The position numbers and the translations under genes are program-made. Under the pieces are notes generated by a model. That model did not search any database. It had not been told where the DNA came from and saw only the letters and a list, made by a program, of their open reading frames with translations. From contig NZ_CP146608.1 in assembly GCF_037113415.1 (NCBI RefSeq), forward strand, positions 2,500,501-2,564,500: 64,000 nt of DNA, written 5' to 3'. This stretch comes from Devosia sp. XK-2 (lineage in GTDB: Bacteria > Pseudomonadota > Alphaproteobacteria > Rhizobiales > Devosiaceae). Position 1 is the stretch's first letter. Every line of letters begins with the position of its first letter. Positions 33,330 to 41,147 of this stretch are shown in pieces.

Positions 33330-34209
33330 ACATCCGGTGCTTGCGATCGACATCGGTGGCACCAAGGTCGCGCTGGCCATCGTCGTCAGTGGCCAAGTAA
33401 CGCACAGAGTTCAGATTGCGACACCCAGGTCTGGACGTGGGACGGACATTGTCGAGGCGATCGCTGGACAGGCCACACTTCTGCCGCGGACTACCGCAGC
33501 TGGCGTTGCCACGACCGGCATCGTTGACCATGGACATCTGACGGCACTCAACCCCGCCACCTTGCCCATCGAAGATCGTTTTCCGTTGGTCGAGGCATTA
33601 GGGCAACGCCTGTCCCGACCCATTCTGGCAATCAACGATGCGCAGGCTGCTGCTTGGGCGGAGTACTGCATCGGCGCGGGCCAGGGCGCAGCCCGGATGA
33701 TTTTCGTTACCGTGTCGACCGGCATTGGCGCAGGGCTCGTTCTTGATGGTCGATTGCAATCGGGGGCCAGGGGTCTGGCGGGTCATGTCGGCCACATGGT
33801 GAGCGATGCCGCAGGGCCCACATGCGGGTGCGGTCGGCGTGGCTGTGTTGAACGGGTCGCCTCTGGAAGTGCCGTCGGGATGCTGGCAACCGAGATGTTA
33901 GGAAGACCCGTCGCCGCCCCCGAAGTTTTCGCAGCAGCTGAGGCTGGCGACGAGCGATGCGCCAACTTGCTCGACCGGGCGTCAGCAGCCCTGGCCAACA
34001 CGCTTTGCGATTTGGTGGCAAGCCTGGACCTTGATCGAATTGTACTAGGCGGGGGCGTTGGGCTGGCCGAAGGATTTCTACAGCGCGTGAAAATGTCGAT
34101 GGAGACGCTGCCGGCGGTTTATCGGCGGCCGATCGTGAAAGCGGGGACGGGTGCGGACGCCGGCCTGCTCGGGGTGGCCGCACTGGTCAATGGCGGAAAT
34201 TTTCATTGA
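33307..34209 (+). CDS. ROK-family sugar kinase, probable N-acetylmannosamine kinase
   Basis: A 300-residue kinase without an HTH. ROK motifs: AIDIGGTKVALAI (phosphate loop), INDAQAAAWAEY (catalytic Asp region), VSTGIGAGLVLDG, and the zinc motif GHVGHM...CGCGRRGCVERVAS. Adjacent NanE makes ManNAc kinase (NanK-like) the most likely role; GlcNAc or glucose kinase are alternatives. The start is uncertain: GTG 33307 or GTG 33313, both inside the end of the RpiR gene, imply translational coupling; no strong ribosome-binding site is visible. Confidence 0.82.
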   Translation: MSVTETSEHPVLAIDIGGTKVALAIVVSGQVTHRVQIATPRSGRGTDIVEAIAGQATLLPRTTAAGVATTGIVDHGHLTALNPATLPIEDRFPLVEALGQRLSRPILAINDAQAAAWAEYCIGAGQGAARMIFVTVSTGIGAGLVLDGRLQSGARGLAGHVGHMVSDAAGPTCGCGRRGCVERVASGSAVGMLATEMLGRPVAAPEVFAAAEAGDERCANLLDRASAALANTLCDLVASLDLDRIVLGGGVGLAEGFLQRVKMSMETLPAVYRRPIVKAGTGADAGLLGVAALVNGGNFH

Positions 34210-34274
34210 AGTTTTGATATTGACGAAAATAGTCATCTAGCTTAGCAATGGGCCTCATAGGTTCAGGAGCTCGG

Positions 34275-34985
34275 ATGACTATCTCCGCAAAAACACTGTT
34301 GGACGGACTGCGCGGCCAGCTCGTCGTGTCCTGTCAGGCAGCTGCCGGCAGCCCGATGGCGCCGGTTGCTCATATCGCGGCGCTGGCGCAATCTGCGGTC
34401 ATTGGCGGTGCCAGGGCCGTTCGCATTGAAGGCATCGCCAACGTCCAGACCGTTCGCGCCGCCGTCGACGTTCCGATCATCGGGATCGTGAAAGCGCAGC
34501 ATCCGGGCTTCGAGGCTTTCATCACGACGACAGTCGACGAAGTCGACGCTCTGGTCGACGCCGGTGCCGATGTCATTGCCTTCGACGCCACCGATCGGGC
34601 TAGGCCCGTGCCAGTCGCCGAACTGGTAGCGGCCATCCTTCGTCGCGATCGTGTTGTTATGGCGGACATCAGCACCATCGCCGAGGCGCGCCTTGCTATC
34701 GAGGCAGGGGCTCATGTCGCCGGCACGACACTTGCCGGTTACACCGAACACTCCTCTGTGCTCGCCGGCCCTGACTTTCCGCTGATGACCGAACTGGCAG
34801 CGGCGCGATTGCCGTTCGTTGCCGAGGGCCGCATCTGGGACCCCGCCGAGGCCGCGCGGGCCATTGCCATTGGCGCCCAGTTCGTTGTCGTCGGCTCGGC
34901 GATTACGCGTCCCGACGACATCACCCGCCGCTATGCCGCCGCTGTAGCCGCAGCGGCCCAGCCTCGACTTGGAGAAACCGCATGA
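34275..34985 (+). CDS. nanE: N-acetylmannosamine-6-phosphate 2-epimerase
   Basis: A 236-residue TIM-barrel enzyme that converts ManNAc-6-P into GlcNAc-6-P. Motifs: LVVSCQAAAGSPM at the N-terminus, IIGIVKAQHPGF with the catalytic Lys, ADVIAFDATDRARP, VMADISTIAEA and the phosphate-binding FVVVGSAITRP. Start ATG 34275 has AGGAG upstream; the 65-base gap after the kinase contains TTGACG and AT-rich sequence that could be an internal promoter. The stop overlaps the next start (ATGA). Confidence 0.9.
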   Translation: MTISAKTLLDGLRGQLVVSCQAAAGSPMAPVAHIAALAQSAVIGGARAVRIEGIANVQTVRAAVDVPIIGIVKAQHPGFEAFITTTVDEVDALVDAGADVIAFDATDRARPVPVAELVAAILRRDRVVMADISTIAEARLAIEAGAHVAGTTLAGYTEHSSVLAGPDFPLMTELAAARLPFVAEGRIWDPAEAARAIAIGAQFVVVGSAITRPDDITRRYAAAVAAAAQPRLGETA

Positions 34986-35995
34986 CCACTCAATTTCGCG
35001 TCGCCGTCATCGGTGCTGGCTTCATGGGATCGATGCATGCCTCGATTTTTTCGCGCGAACCACGCGCCAAGATGGTGGCTATCGTCGACTACAATATCGA
35101 ACTGGCCTGTTCGGTCGCGGCTCGGTTGGGCAATGAAGTGAAGGCCTATGCCAGCCATGAGGAGTTGCTGGCGGCAGAGGAGCTCGACCTTGTCAGCATC
35201 TGTACGCCGGATCATCTCCACCTCAAGCCGGCACTCGATATCGCTGCCAAGGGCATCAATCTCTTCGTCGAAAAGCCGATCGCCTCCACCATCGAGGACG
35301 GGCAGAAAATCGTCGATGCCTGCAAGGCTGCCGGCGTCAAATTAGGTGTTGGCTACCTGCTGCGGTTCGACCCGCGCTACTTCAAGGCGCGCGAGCTAAT
35401 GCAGACCGGCAAGATTGGCACACCGATCCATATCTATGCCCGTCGCAACAGCGCTCGGACGGAAGGCCCCAAGCGCTACGGCGGTACCTTGCCGCTGGCA
35501 CTGCATGTTACCGTACATGATGTAGACCTCGTGCTGTGGATGCTCGAGGGGCAGACACCAGTGTCTGTCTATGCCCAGCAGACGGACATCCTGCTCGGCA
35601 AGACCGGCACGCAGGACACCATCGCCGCCATGGTCCGCTTCTCGGGCGGGACGCTCGTGACCTTCGAGAGTGCCTGGTCACTGCCGGCCGGGGCTCGACA
35701 TATGATCGATGCCCGTATGGAGCTGATCGGCACTGAGGGGTCGTTCGAGGTCCAGTGCGGCGACAGCGGCCTCTACTTCGCCGACAACCAGACATCGCGC
35801 GAAATCGACACCCAGCACTGGCCGAGCTTCGGCGACGTGGTCGGGGGCGATCTGCGCCAGCAATTGAGCAGCGTGCTCGAATGGCTCGATGGCAGGCCTT
35901 CTCAGGTCGCCACGGGCGAGGAAGCACTGCGCTCTTTGGAATTGACGCGAGCCATGATCCGTTCCGCCGAGAGTGGATTAGTGGAACGGCTCTAG
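34982..35995 (+). CDS. Gfo/Idh/MocA-family oxidoreductase
   Basis: A 337-residue NAD(P)-dependent sugar oxidoreductase. N-terminal Rossmann loop VIGAGFMGSMHASIF, the catalytic pair Glu-Lys-Pro in FVEKPIAST, and C-terminal LHVTVHDVDLVLWML, with the His-Asp dyad typical of the family. Substrate cannot be named; neighbours suggest an amino sugar. In E. coli a family member (YjhC) acts on a sialic acid derivative, but no sialate lyase is present here. Translationally coupled to nanE. Confidence 0.86.
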   Translation: MTTQFRVAVIGAGFMGSMHASIFSREPRAKMVAIVDYNIELACSVAARLGNEVKAYASHEELLAAEELDLVSICTPDHLHLKPALDIAAKGINLFVEKPIASTIEDGQKIVDACKAAGVKLGVGYLLRFDPRYFKARELMQTGKIGTPIHIYARRNSARTEGPKRYGGTLPLALHVTVHDVDLVLWMLEGQTPVSVYAQQTDILLGKTGTQDTIAAMVRFSGGTLVTFESAWSLPAGARHMIDARMELIGTEGSFEVQCGDSGLYFADNQTSREIDTQHWPSFGDVVGGDLRQQLSSVLEWLDGRPSQVATGEEALRSLELTRAMIRSAESGLVERL

Positions 35996-36057
35996 CGTCG
36001 ATCGCATGGCCCCGCGCAGCGGTGCCGAACAGGGAACGGAACGAAGGGAATGAGAAG

Positions 36058-37350
36058 ATGAAGAGACGCAATCTGATCGCCTTGACGGCAGCTTTGGCTG
36101 CTACGGCCGCTTTACCGGCCTTTGCTCAAGATGCCAACAAACCATATGCCGGCACGCGCCTAGCCGTGTTGATGGAAGGTCATCCGACCACCGACGGCAT
36201 CCAAGCGCTGTTGCCAGAGTTCACCGAGCTCACGGGCATCGAAGTCGAGCTGGAGGTGGTTCCGGAATCCGACATCACCGCCAAGATGCTGCTTGAGTTT
36301 TCCTCGGGCTCGGGCCGCTACGATGTGGTGCAAAACAACATCATCTTCGTCCCCGGCTTCGTCGAAGCTGGCTACATCGAGCCGCTTGATCAGCTCGAAG
36401 TAGAGAACCCGAACTTCATCGATCGTGCTGACTTCGTGCCGGGCTACCTCAACACGAACATCCTCGACGGCAAGCTTTATGGCCTGCCGGTCTACGGCGA
36501 GAGCACGTTCCTGATGTATCGCAAGGACCTGTTCGAGGAATACGGCATCGCCGTTCCGGAAAGCTTCGACGACATCGAGGCGGCAGCCAAGACGATCGAG
36601 GAAAGGTCGAACGGCGAGATCACCGGCATCACCATGCGCGGTGCCCAGGGCATTCAGAGCGTCTATGTGTGGGCCGGCTACCTCTGGGGCTTCGGCGGTG
36701 AATTCATCAATGGCGAAGGCGGATCGGCACTGGCGACACCGGAAGCAGCTGCTTCCCTTGAGGCCTTTGCCCGTGTGCTCAACGAATAAGGCCCGGTTGG
36801 CGTGGCAAATTTCGGCTGGGAAGAAAACCGCGTCCTGTTCCAGCAAGGCAAGGCCGGCATGACACTGGATGCGACCGTCAACGGCGCGTTCAATGAAGAC
36901 CCAGCCATTTCGTCGGTCGTCGGAAAGGTTGGCTACGTGCCCGTGCCGGTACAGACGGATGCGGCCAAAGGCGGATCCTCGTCGCTAGCTGTGCACAGCC
37001 TGTATGTCTCGTCGGCTTCGGCCAACAAGGAAGCTGCCTGGCTTTTCGCCTCGTGGGCTACCGCGAAGGAACAACAGATCAAGTCTCTCGAGATCGCACC
37101 TAATTCTGGTGTGACCTCGTTGCGGGCACTGTCGTCCGAGGCGTTCAACTCTCGTTACGGTGCCTTCAAGGACGCGATGATCGCCTCGATCAACCAGGGC
37201 AACCCGCAATACTTGCCGACGGTAGCCGCGGCCAACGAGATCATCAACAATGCCGGCATCGCCGTGTCCAAGGTCCTGGCCGGCACTGCCAGCGCCAGCG
37301 ACGCCTTGGCCGAAGCGGATGCCGCTAACGCGGCAGCGCTCTCGCGCTGA
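36058..37350 (+). pseudogene. ABC sugar-binding protein gene interrupted by TAA
   Basis: Reading one frame through, the gene encodes 430 residues of a MalE-type binding protein: signal peptide MKRRNLIALTAALAATAALP (cleavage near AFAQ), TGIEVELEVVPESDI, LDGKLYGLPVYGESTFLMYR, then, after the stop, FGWEENRVLFQQGKAGMTLD and KEAAWLFASWATAKEQ. Codon 244 (36787-36789) is TAA, where relatives have Tyr before Gly-Pro. Both halves are otherwise clean, in the same frame and without decay. The product would be truncated just past its middle and likely inactive unless the stop is read through or is a sequencing error. The rest of the operon is intact. Confidence 0.8.
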
Positions 37351-37358
37351 GTGCCGGC

Positions 37359-37400
37359 GGCCCCGTCACGTTCATTCTCCCGCGTGACGGGGTCCCTTTT
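37359..37400 (+). terminator. Attenuator-like hairpin between binding protein and permeases
   Basis: CCCCGTCACG (37361-37370) pairs with CGTGACGGGG (37383-37392), extended by flanking G-C pairs, loop 12 bases, followed by TCCCTTTT. The position after the binding-protein gene fits partial termination that keeps the binding protein in excess over the membrane parts. Confidence 0.7.
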
Positions 37401-37412
37401 GAAGGATTTGCC

Positions 37413-38279
37413 ATGACCAACGACGCAACGACCCTTTTCTATCGCCCGGTCATGGTCCTCATGGGAGCCGTCTCCGTCGTGGTTACGGTCTATGTGCTGT
37501 GGTTAACGATGCAGAACATCTCGCTGCTACGCCCGGGACAACAGCAATTCGTAGGGTTAGAAAACTACATCCGGCTGCTATTTGATATGCGTGGGCTATC
37601 GGCCCTGTGCCGCACCGTGATGTTCACCATAGCCGCCACGGGTGTCGAGCTGGTGCTCGGACTGGGCATCGCCCTCCTGCTTGATCGGGAATTTCTCGGA
37701 AAGCGCGTCGTCCGCGCCCTGATCCTGGTGCCGATCGTGATGACCCCCGTTGTGGTCGGTCTCACCTGGCGCTTCATGTTCGATCCCTCCAGCGGTATGG
37801 CCAATTATCTCCTGTCTGTCGTCGGGTTCGGTGCCGTCGACTGGCTAGGCAGTCCCAACGTCGCGATCTTCTCGCTACTCATTGCCGATATCTGGCAGTG
37901 GACCCCGTTTGTCGTGTTGCTGACCATGGCTTCGCTGGAATCGCTGCCCGGGGATCCCCAGAATGCCGCCCGTGTTGATGGCGCCCACGAATGGCAGGTG
38001 CTCTGGCACATTACCCTGCCGATGATGCAGCGGGCGCTGCTGGTCGTGGGCGTGATCCGCGCGATCGACAGTATCAAAGCGTTCGACCTCTTCTACATCA
38101 TGACCCGCGGTGGGCCGGCGCTCTCCACCGAGACGCTGAACCTTTATGGCTACATCGTTGCCTTCACCAACTTCGACATCTCCTATGCACTGACCATCGC
38201 CATGGTGCTGACCATTTTGACCAACGTCGCACTACTTGCAGTCTATGGCCTGGCTTTCCGCCCTAAAAAGAGTGGATGA
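37413..38279 (+). CDS. ABC sugar permease (MalF type)
   Basis: A 288-residue, six-span inner-membrane protein. The cytoplasmic EAA loop reads NAARVDGAHEWQVLWHITLP, which docks the ATPase. The periplasmic loop after span 1 (LLRPGQQQFVGLENYIRLLF) is typical of carbohydrate uptake family 1 permeases. Its stop overlaps the start of the second permease (ATGA). Confidence 0.92.
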   Translation: MTNDATTLFYRPVMVLMGAVSVVVTVYVLWLTMQNISLLRPGQQQFVGLENYIRLLFDMRGLSALCRTVMFTIAATGVELVLGLGIALLLDREFLGKRVVRALILVPIVMTPVVVGLTWRFMFDPSSGMANYLLSVVGFGAVDWLGSPNVAIFSLLIADIWQWTPFVVLLTMASLESLPGDPQNAARVDGAHEWQVLWHITLPMMQRALLVVGVIRAIDSIKAFDLFYIMTRGGPALSTETLNLYGYIVAFTNFDISYALTIAMVLTILTNVALLAVYGLAFRPKKSG

Positions 38280-39094
38280 AACCCATGCGCAAGCTCGCCT
38301 TCTACATTCTCATCGCAGTGCTAGTCGTCGTTGTGCTGTTCCCGCTCTACTGGGTCGTCGTCACCTCAATCAAATCCAGCCGCGACGCCTTTGCCATCCC
38401 TCCGGTCTGGCTTTTCGAGGCGACCTGGGAAAATTACGGTCGTGTGCTGAACAACGGGGTCTTCCTCCGGGCATTCGTCAACAGCGTCCTTGTCTCGTTT
38501 ACCGCCAGCATCATCGCCGTGGCTATCGGGGCGCTCGCTGCCTACGGGCTCGTGCAGCAGGGTGAAGAGGTCAAGCAAAGCAACGAAAAATTCGTGCTGA
38601 GCATGCGCATCGCGCCACCGATCATCTTCGTCATTCCGACCTACTTCCTGGCCTCGCAACTCAAGCTGTTGAACAATCATTGGCTGCTGATAGGCGTCTA
38701 TGCCTTTATCAACATTCCCTTCGCCATCTCCATGCTGCTGACCTTCTTTGAGGACATCCCGCGCGAACTGCGCGATGCGGCCAAGGTCGATGGTGCCCGC
38801 GAGTTCACGATCTTCCGGGAAGTGTTCTTGCCAGTGGCCAAGGGCGGCATCATCGCTACGCTGATCATGTGCGTGCTGTTCACTTGGAACGAGTTTCTCA
38901 TCGCACTGGTGCTGACCGGTCGGGACACGCAGACCTTGCCCGTCAGCATCACCTCTTTCCTCACCTTCCAGGGCGTCCAGTGGGGTCCACTCACCGCCGC
39001 CGCAACGCTGGTTATGCTGCCCATGCTGGTGCTTGGCATGCTGGTTCAAGGCCAGATCGTCCGCGGCATGTCGCTCGGCAGCATCAAAGGATAG
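38276..39094 (+). CDS. ABC sugar permease (MalG type)
   Basis: A 272-residue, six-span permease with the EAA motif ELRDAAKVDGAREFTIFREV and the usual C-terminal RGMSLGSIKG ending. Partner of the preceding permease. The N-terminal SIKSSRDAFAIPPVWLFEAT segment is characteristic of this family. Coupled by a 4-base overlap and followed by the ATPase gene after 5 bases. Confidence 0.92.
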   Translation: MKPMRKLAFYILIAVLVVVVLFPLYWVVVTSIKSSRDAFAIPPVWLFEATWENYGRVLNNGVFLRAFVNSVLVSFTASIIAVAIGALAAYGLVQQGEEVKQSNEKFVLSMRIAPPIIFVIPTYFLASQLKLLNNHWLLIGVYAFINIPFAISMLLTFFEDIPRELRDAAKVDGAREFTIFREVFLPVAKGGIIATLIMCVLFTWNEFLIALVLTGRDTQTLPVSITSFLTFQGVQWGPLTAAATLVMLPMLVLGMLVQGQIVRGMSLGSIKG

Positions 39095-39099
39095 ATTCC

Positions 39100-40179
39100 A
39101 TGCCAAAGCTTTCGCTCCAGCTCACGAACATTACCAAGTCCTACGGGGCAACGCCGGTTCTAAAAGGCATCAGCGTAGAAGCGGAGGAAGGGGCCTTCGT
39201 CGTCCTGCTCGGTCCATCAGGGTGTGGTAAGTCGACATTGCTGCATGCCATAGCCGGCCTCCATCCGATCGATGGCGGTGACATCATTATCCAGGGACGC
39301 TCGGTCGCCGACGTGCCAACACGCGACCGGGATGTGGCGATGGTCTTCCAGTCCTACGCGCTCTATCCGAACATGACCGTTGCGCAGAATATCGGCTTCC
39401 CCCTCCGGATGCGGAAAATGCCCGCGGACCAGATCGCAGCGAACGTCGCGGAGGTGGCTCGCCTGTTGCAGATCGAGCCGCTGCTGCAGCGCCGCCCACG
39501 CGAACTCTCGGGCGGCCAGCGTCAACGCGTCGCCATCGGGCGCGCACTAGTGCGCGACCCCAAAGTCTTCCTGTTCGACGAGCCACTCAGCAATCTTGAC
39601 GCGACCCTTCGCGTCGAAACCCGATCCGAGATCAAGCGCCTGCACGCGCAGCTAGGCAAGACCATGATCTACGTGACCCACGACCAGATCGAAGCGATGA
39701 CGCTCGCGACCAAGATCGTGGTGATGAACAAGGGCGACATCCAGCAGATCGGAACGCCGCATGATGTCTATCATCGCCCTGCCAACTTATTCGTGGCCCG
39801 TTTCGTCGGGTCTCCGACCATGCAGATGTTCTCGGGAAGCCTGGTCAGCGACCAGGCCGGCGAGCTAGTTTTCGATGACGGCAACGGATGGGCCGTCCCG
39901 GTCCCTGGCGCCGATCGCTCGGCCATTGGTAAATCGGTCCTGCTTGGCTTGCGTCCCGAACACATCGCGCTGGCCGCTCCCGGCACGGGAGAGAAAGCGA
40001 TCGTCGAGGCGGTCGAACCGACTGGTCCTGAGGACAATGTCGTGCTCACGATCCGAGGTCAGAGAGCGTTCGCTCGTTTCGCCACGGCCAGCGTGCAGAC
40101 GGGGACCACGGTCGGGGTGATTTTGGACATTGCCAAAGCTTCGCTCTTTGCGGCCGATAGCGGCCTGCGTTTGAACTAG
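39100..40179 (+). CDS. ABC sugar transporter ATP-binding protein (MalK/UgpC type)
   Basis: A 359-residue ATPase: Walker A GPSGCGKST, signature LSGGQRQRVAIGRAL, Walker B VFLFDEPLSNLD, switch His in YVTHDQIEAMT. The C-terminal TOBE/OB-fold regulatory domain (about residues 240-355; LGLRPEHIALA) is present. Some such ATPases serve several importers. Completes the amino-sugar importer. Confidence 0.93.
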   Translation: MPKLSLQLTNITKSYGATPVLKGISVEAEEGAFVVLLGPSGCGKSTLLHAIAGLHPIDGGDIIIQGRSVADVPTRDRDVAMVFQSYALYPNMTVAQNIGFPLRMRKMPADQIAANVAEVARLLQIEPLLQRRPRELSGGQRQRVAIGRALVRDPKVFLFDEPLSNLDATLRVETRSEIKRLHAQLGKTMIYVTHDQIEAMTLATKIVVMNKGDIQQIGTPHDVYHRPANLFVARFVGSPTMQMFSGSLVSDQAGELVFDDGNGWAVPVPGADRSAIGKSVLLGLRPEHIALAAPGTGEKAIVEAVEPTGPEDNVVLTIRGQRAFARFATASVQTGTTVGVILDIAKASLFAADSGLRLN

Positions 40180-40188
40180 GTACGCAAC

Positions 40189-40911
40189 ATGGAAGTCGTA
40201 GTCCTGCCCACGGCGGATGCCGCGGTCGCTTATGCGCATGGCCTGATTGTCGAGCACCTCAAGGCAAAACCATCGACTGTCCTCGGCCTTCCCACCGGCG
40301 CTACGCCCCTGGGGGTGTACGTTCGACTGGTAGAGAGCTATCGGTCTGGCGCGGTCAGCTGGCGTTCGGTGACAACGTTCAATCTCGATGAGTACTGGGG
40401 CCTCGGCGAGTACCACCTGACGTCCTACGCCGCGTACATGCGGCGAGTGCTTTTCGATCACGTCGACTGCCCGCTTCGCCAACGGCACATCCCGAACGGT
40501 TGCGCCACCGATGCGGTGGCAGAAGCCCGAGGTTATGAAGCGTCGATCGATCAGGCAGGGGGCATAGACATGCTGTTGCTCGGGCTTGGTCGCAACGCGC
40601 ATATCGGTTTCAACGAACCGGGTTCGCCCTTCACCTCACGGACCCGCCTGGTCGATCTCGCGCCATTGACGCTTGCTGCCAACAAACTTCATTTTGCCTC
40701 GGGAGAAGAACCGCCCGGCCAGGCGATCTCCATGGGAATTGCTACGATCCTTCAGTCCCGGAGGATTGTCGTACTCGCCACGGGTGCGGCCAAGGCAGAG
40801 GCCGTTCGGAGGTCGATTCGCGAAGAGCCGAACGTGGAGGTGCCAGGATCGGCACTACAATTCGCGCAGGACGTCACTTTTGTCGTCGATGAGGCGGCCG
40901 CCGGAGCTTGA
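40189..40911 (+). CDS. nagB: Glucosamine-6-phosphate deaminase
   Basis: A 240-residue enzyme that converts GlcN-6-P to fructose-6-P and ammonia. Motifs: LGLPTGATPLGVYVRL (phosphate loop), FNLDEYWGL (catalytic Asp), LLGLGRNAHIGFNEPGSPF (catalytic His loop), and VLATGAAKAEAVRRSI. Last gene of the operon, 9 bases after the ATPase. No NagA deacetylase is encoded in the window, so the GlcNAc-6-P made by NanE must be deacetylated elsewhere, or the imported sugar is not N-acetylated. Confidence 0.92.
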   Translation: MEVVVLPTADAAVAYAHGLIVEHLKAKPSTVLGLPTGATPLGVYVRLVESYRSGAVSWRSVTTFNLDEYWGLGEYHLTSYAAYMRRVLFDHVDCPLRQRHIPNGCATDAVAEARGYEASIDQAGGIDMLLLGLGRNAHIGFNEPGSPFTSRTRLVDLAPLTLAANKLHFASGEEPPGQAISMGIATILQSRRIVVLATGAAKAEAVRRSIREEPNVEVPGSALQFAQDVTFVVDEAAAGA

Positions 40912-41060
40912 TCGACGGACGTATGGGGAGTTCTTCACGGATCGGAGCCAGTGGTAGCTCTTATGGTCCGCAAACAAGGCCTGCCCGTCCTCTTCCACCC
41001 TCAGCTACAGGCGCGGCATGTTTAGCGGACGGACGGCTTTCAAAACCGTGAGGTTGGATG

Positions 41061-41090
41061 GCGAAGGGCGAGAATGGGGCGCGTTGCGGA
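41061..41090. repeat. Dispersed intergenic repeat, copy near 41 kb
   Basis: Contains GCGAGAATGGGGCGCGTTGC, a diverged version of the 8.2-kb repeat, between the converging nagB and AraC-amidase genes. Confidence 0.45.
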
Positions 41091-41147
41091 TCGCGAGGAG
41101 ACCTCACCCTGATGTCTTTCATGACCTGACTCTAACTGACTCTGGCG

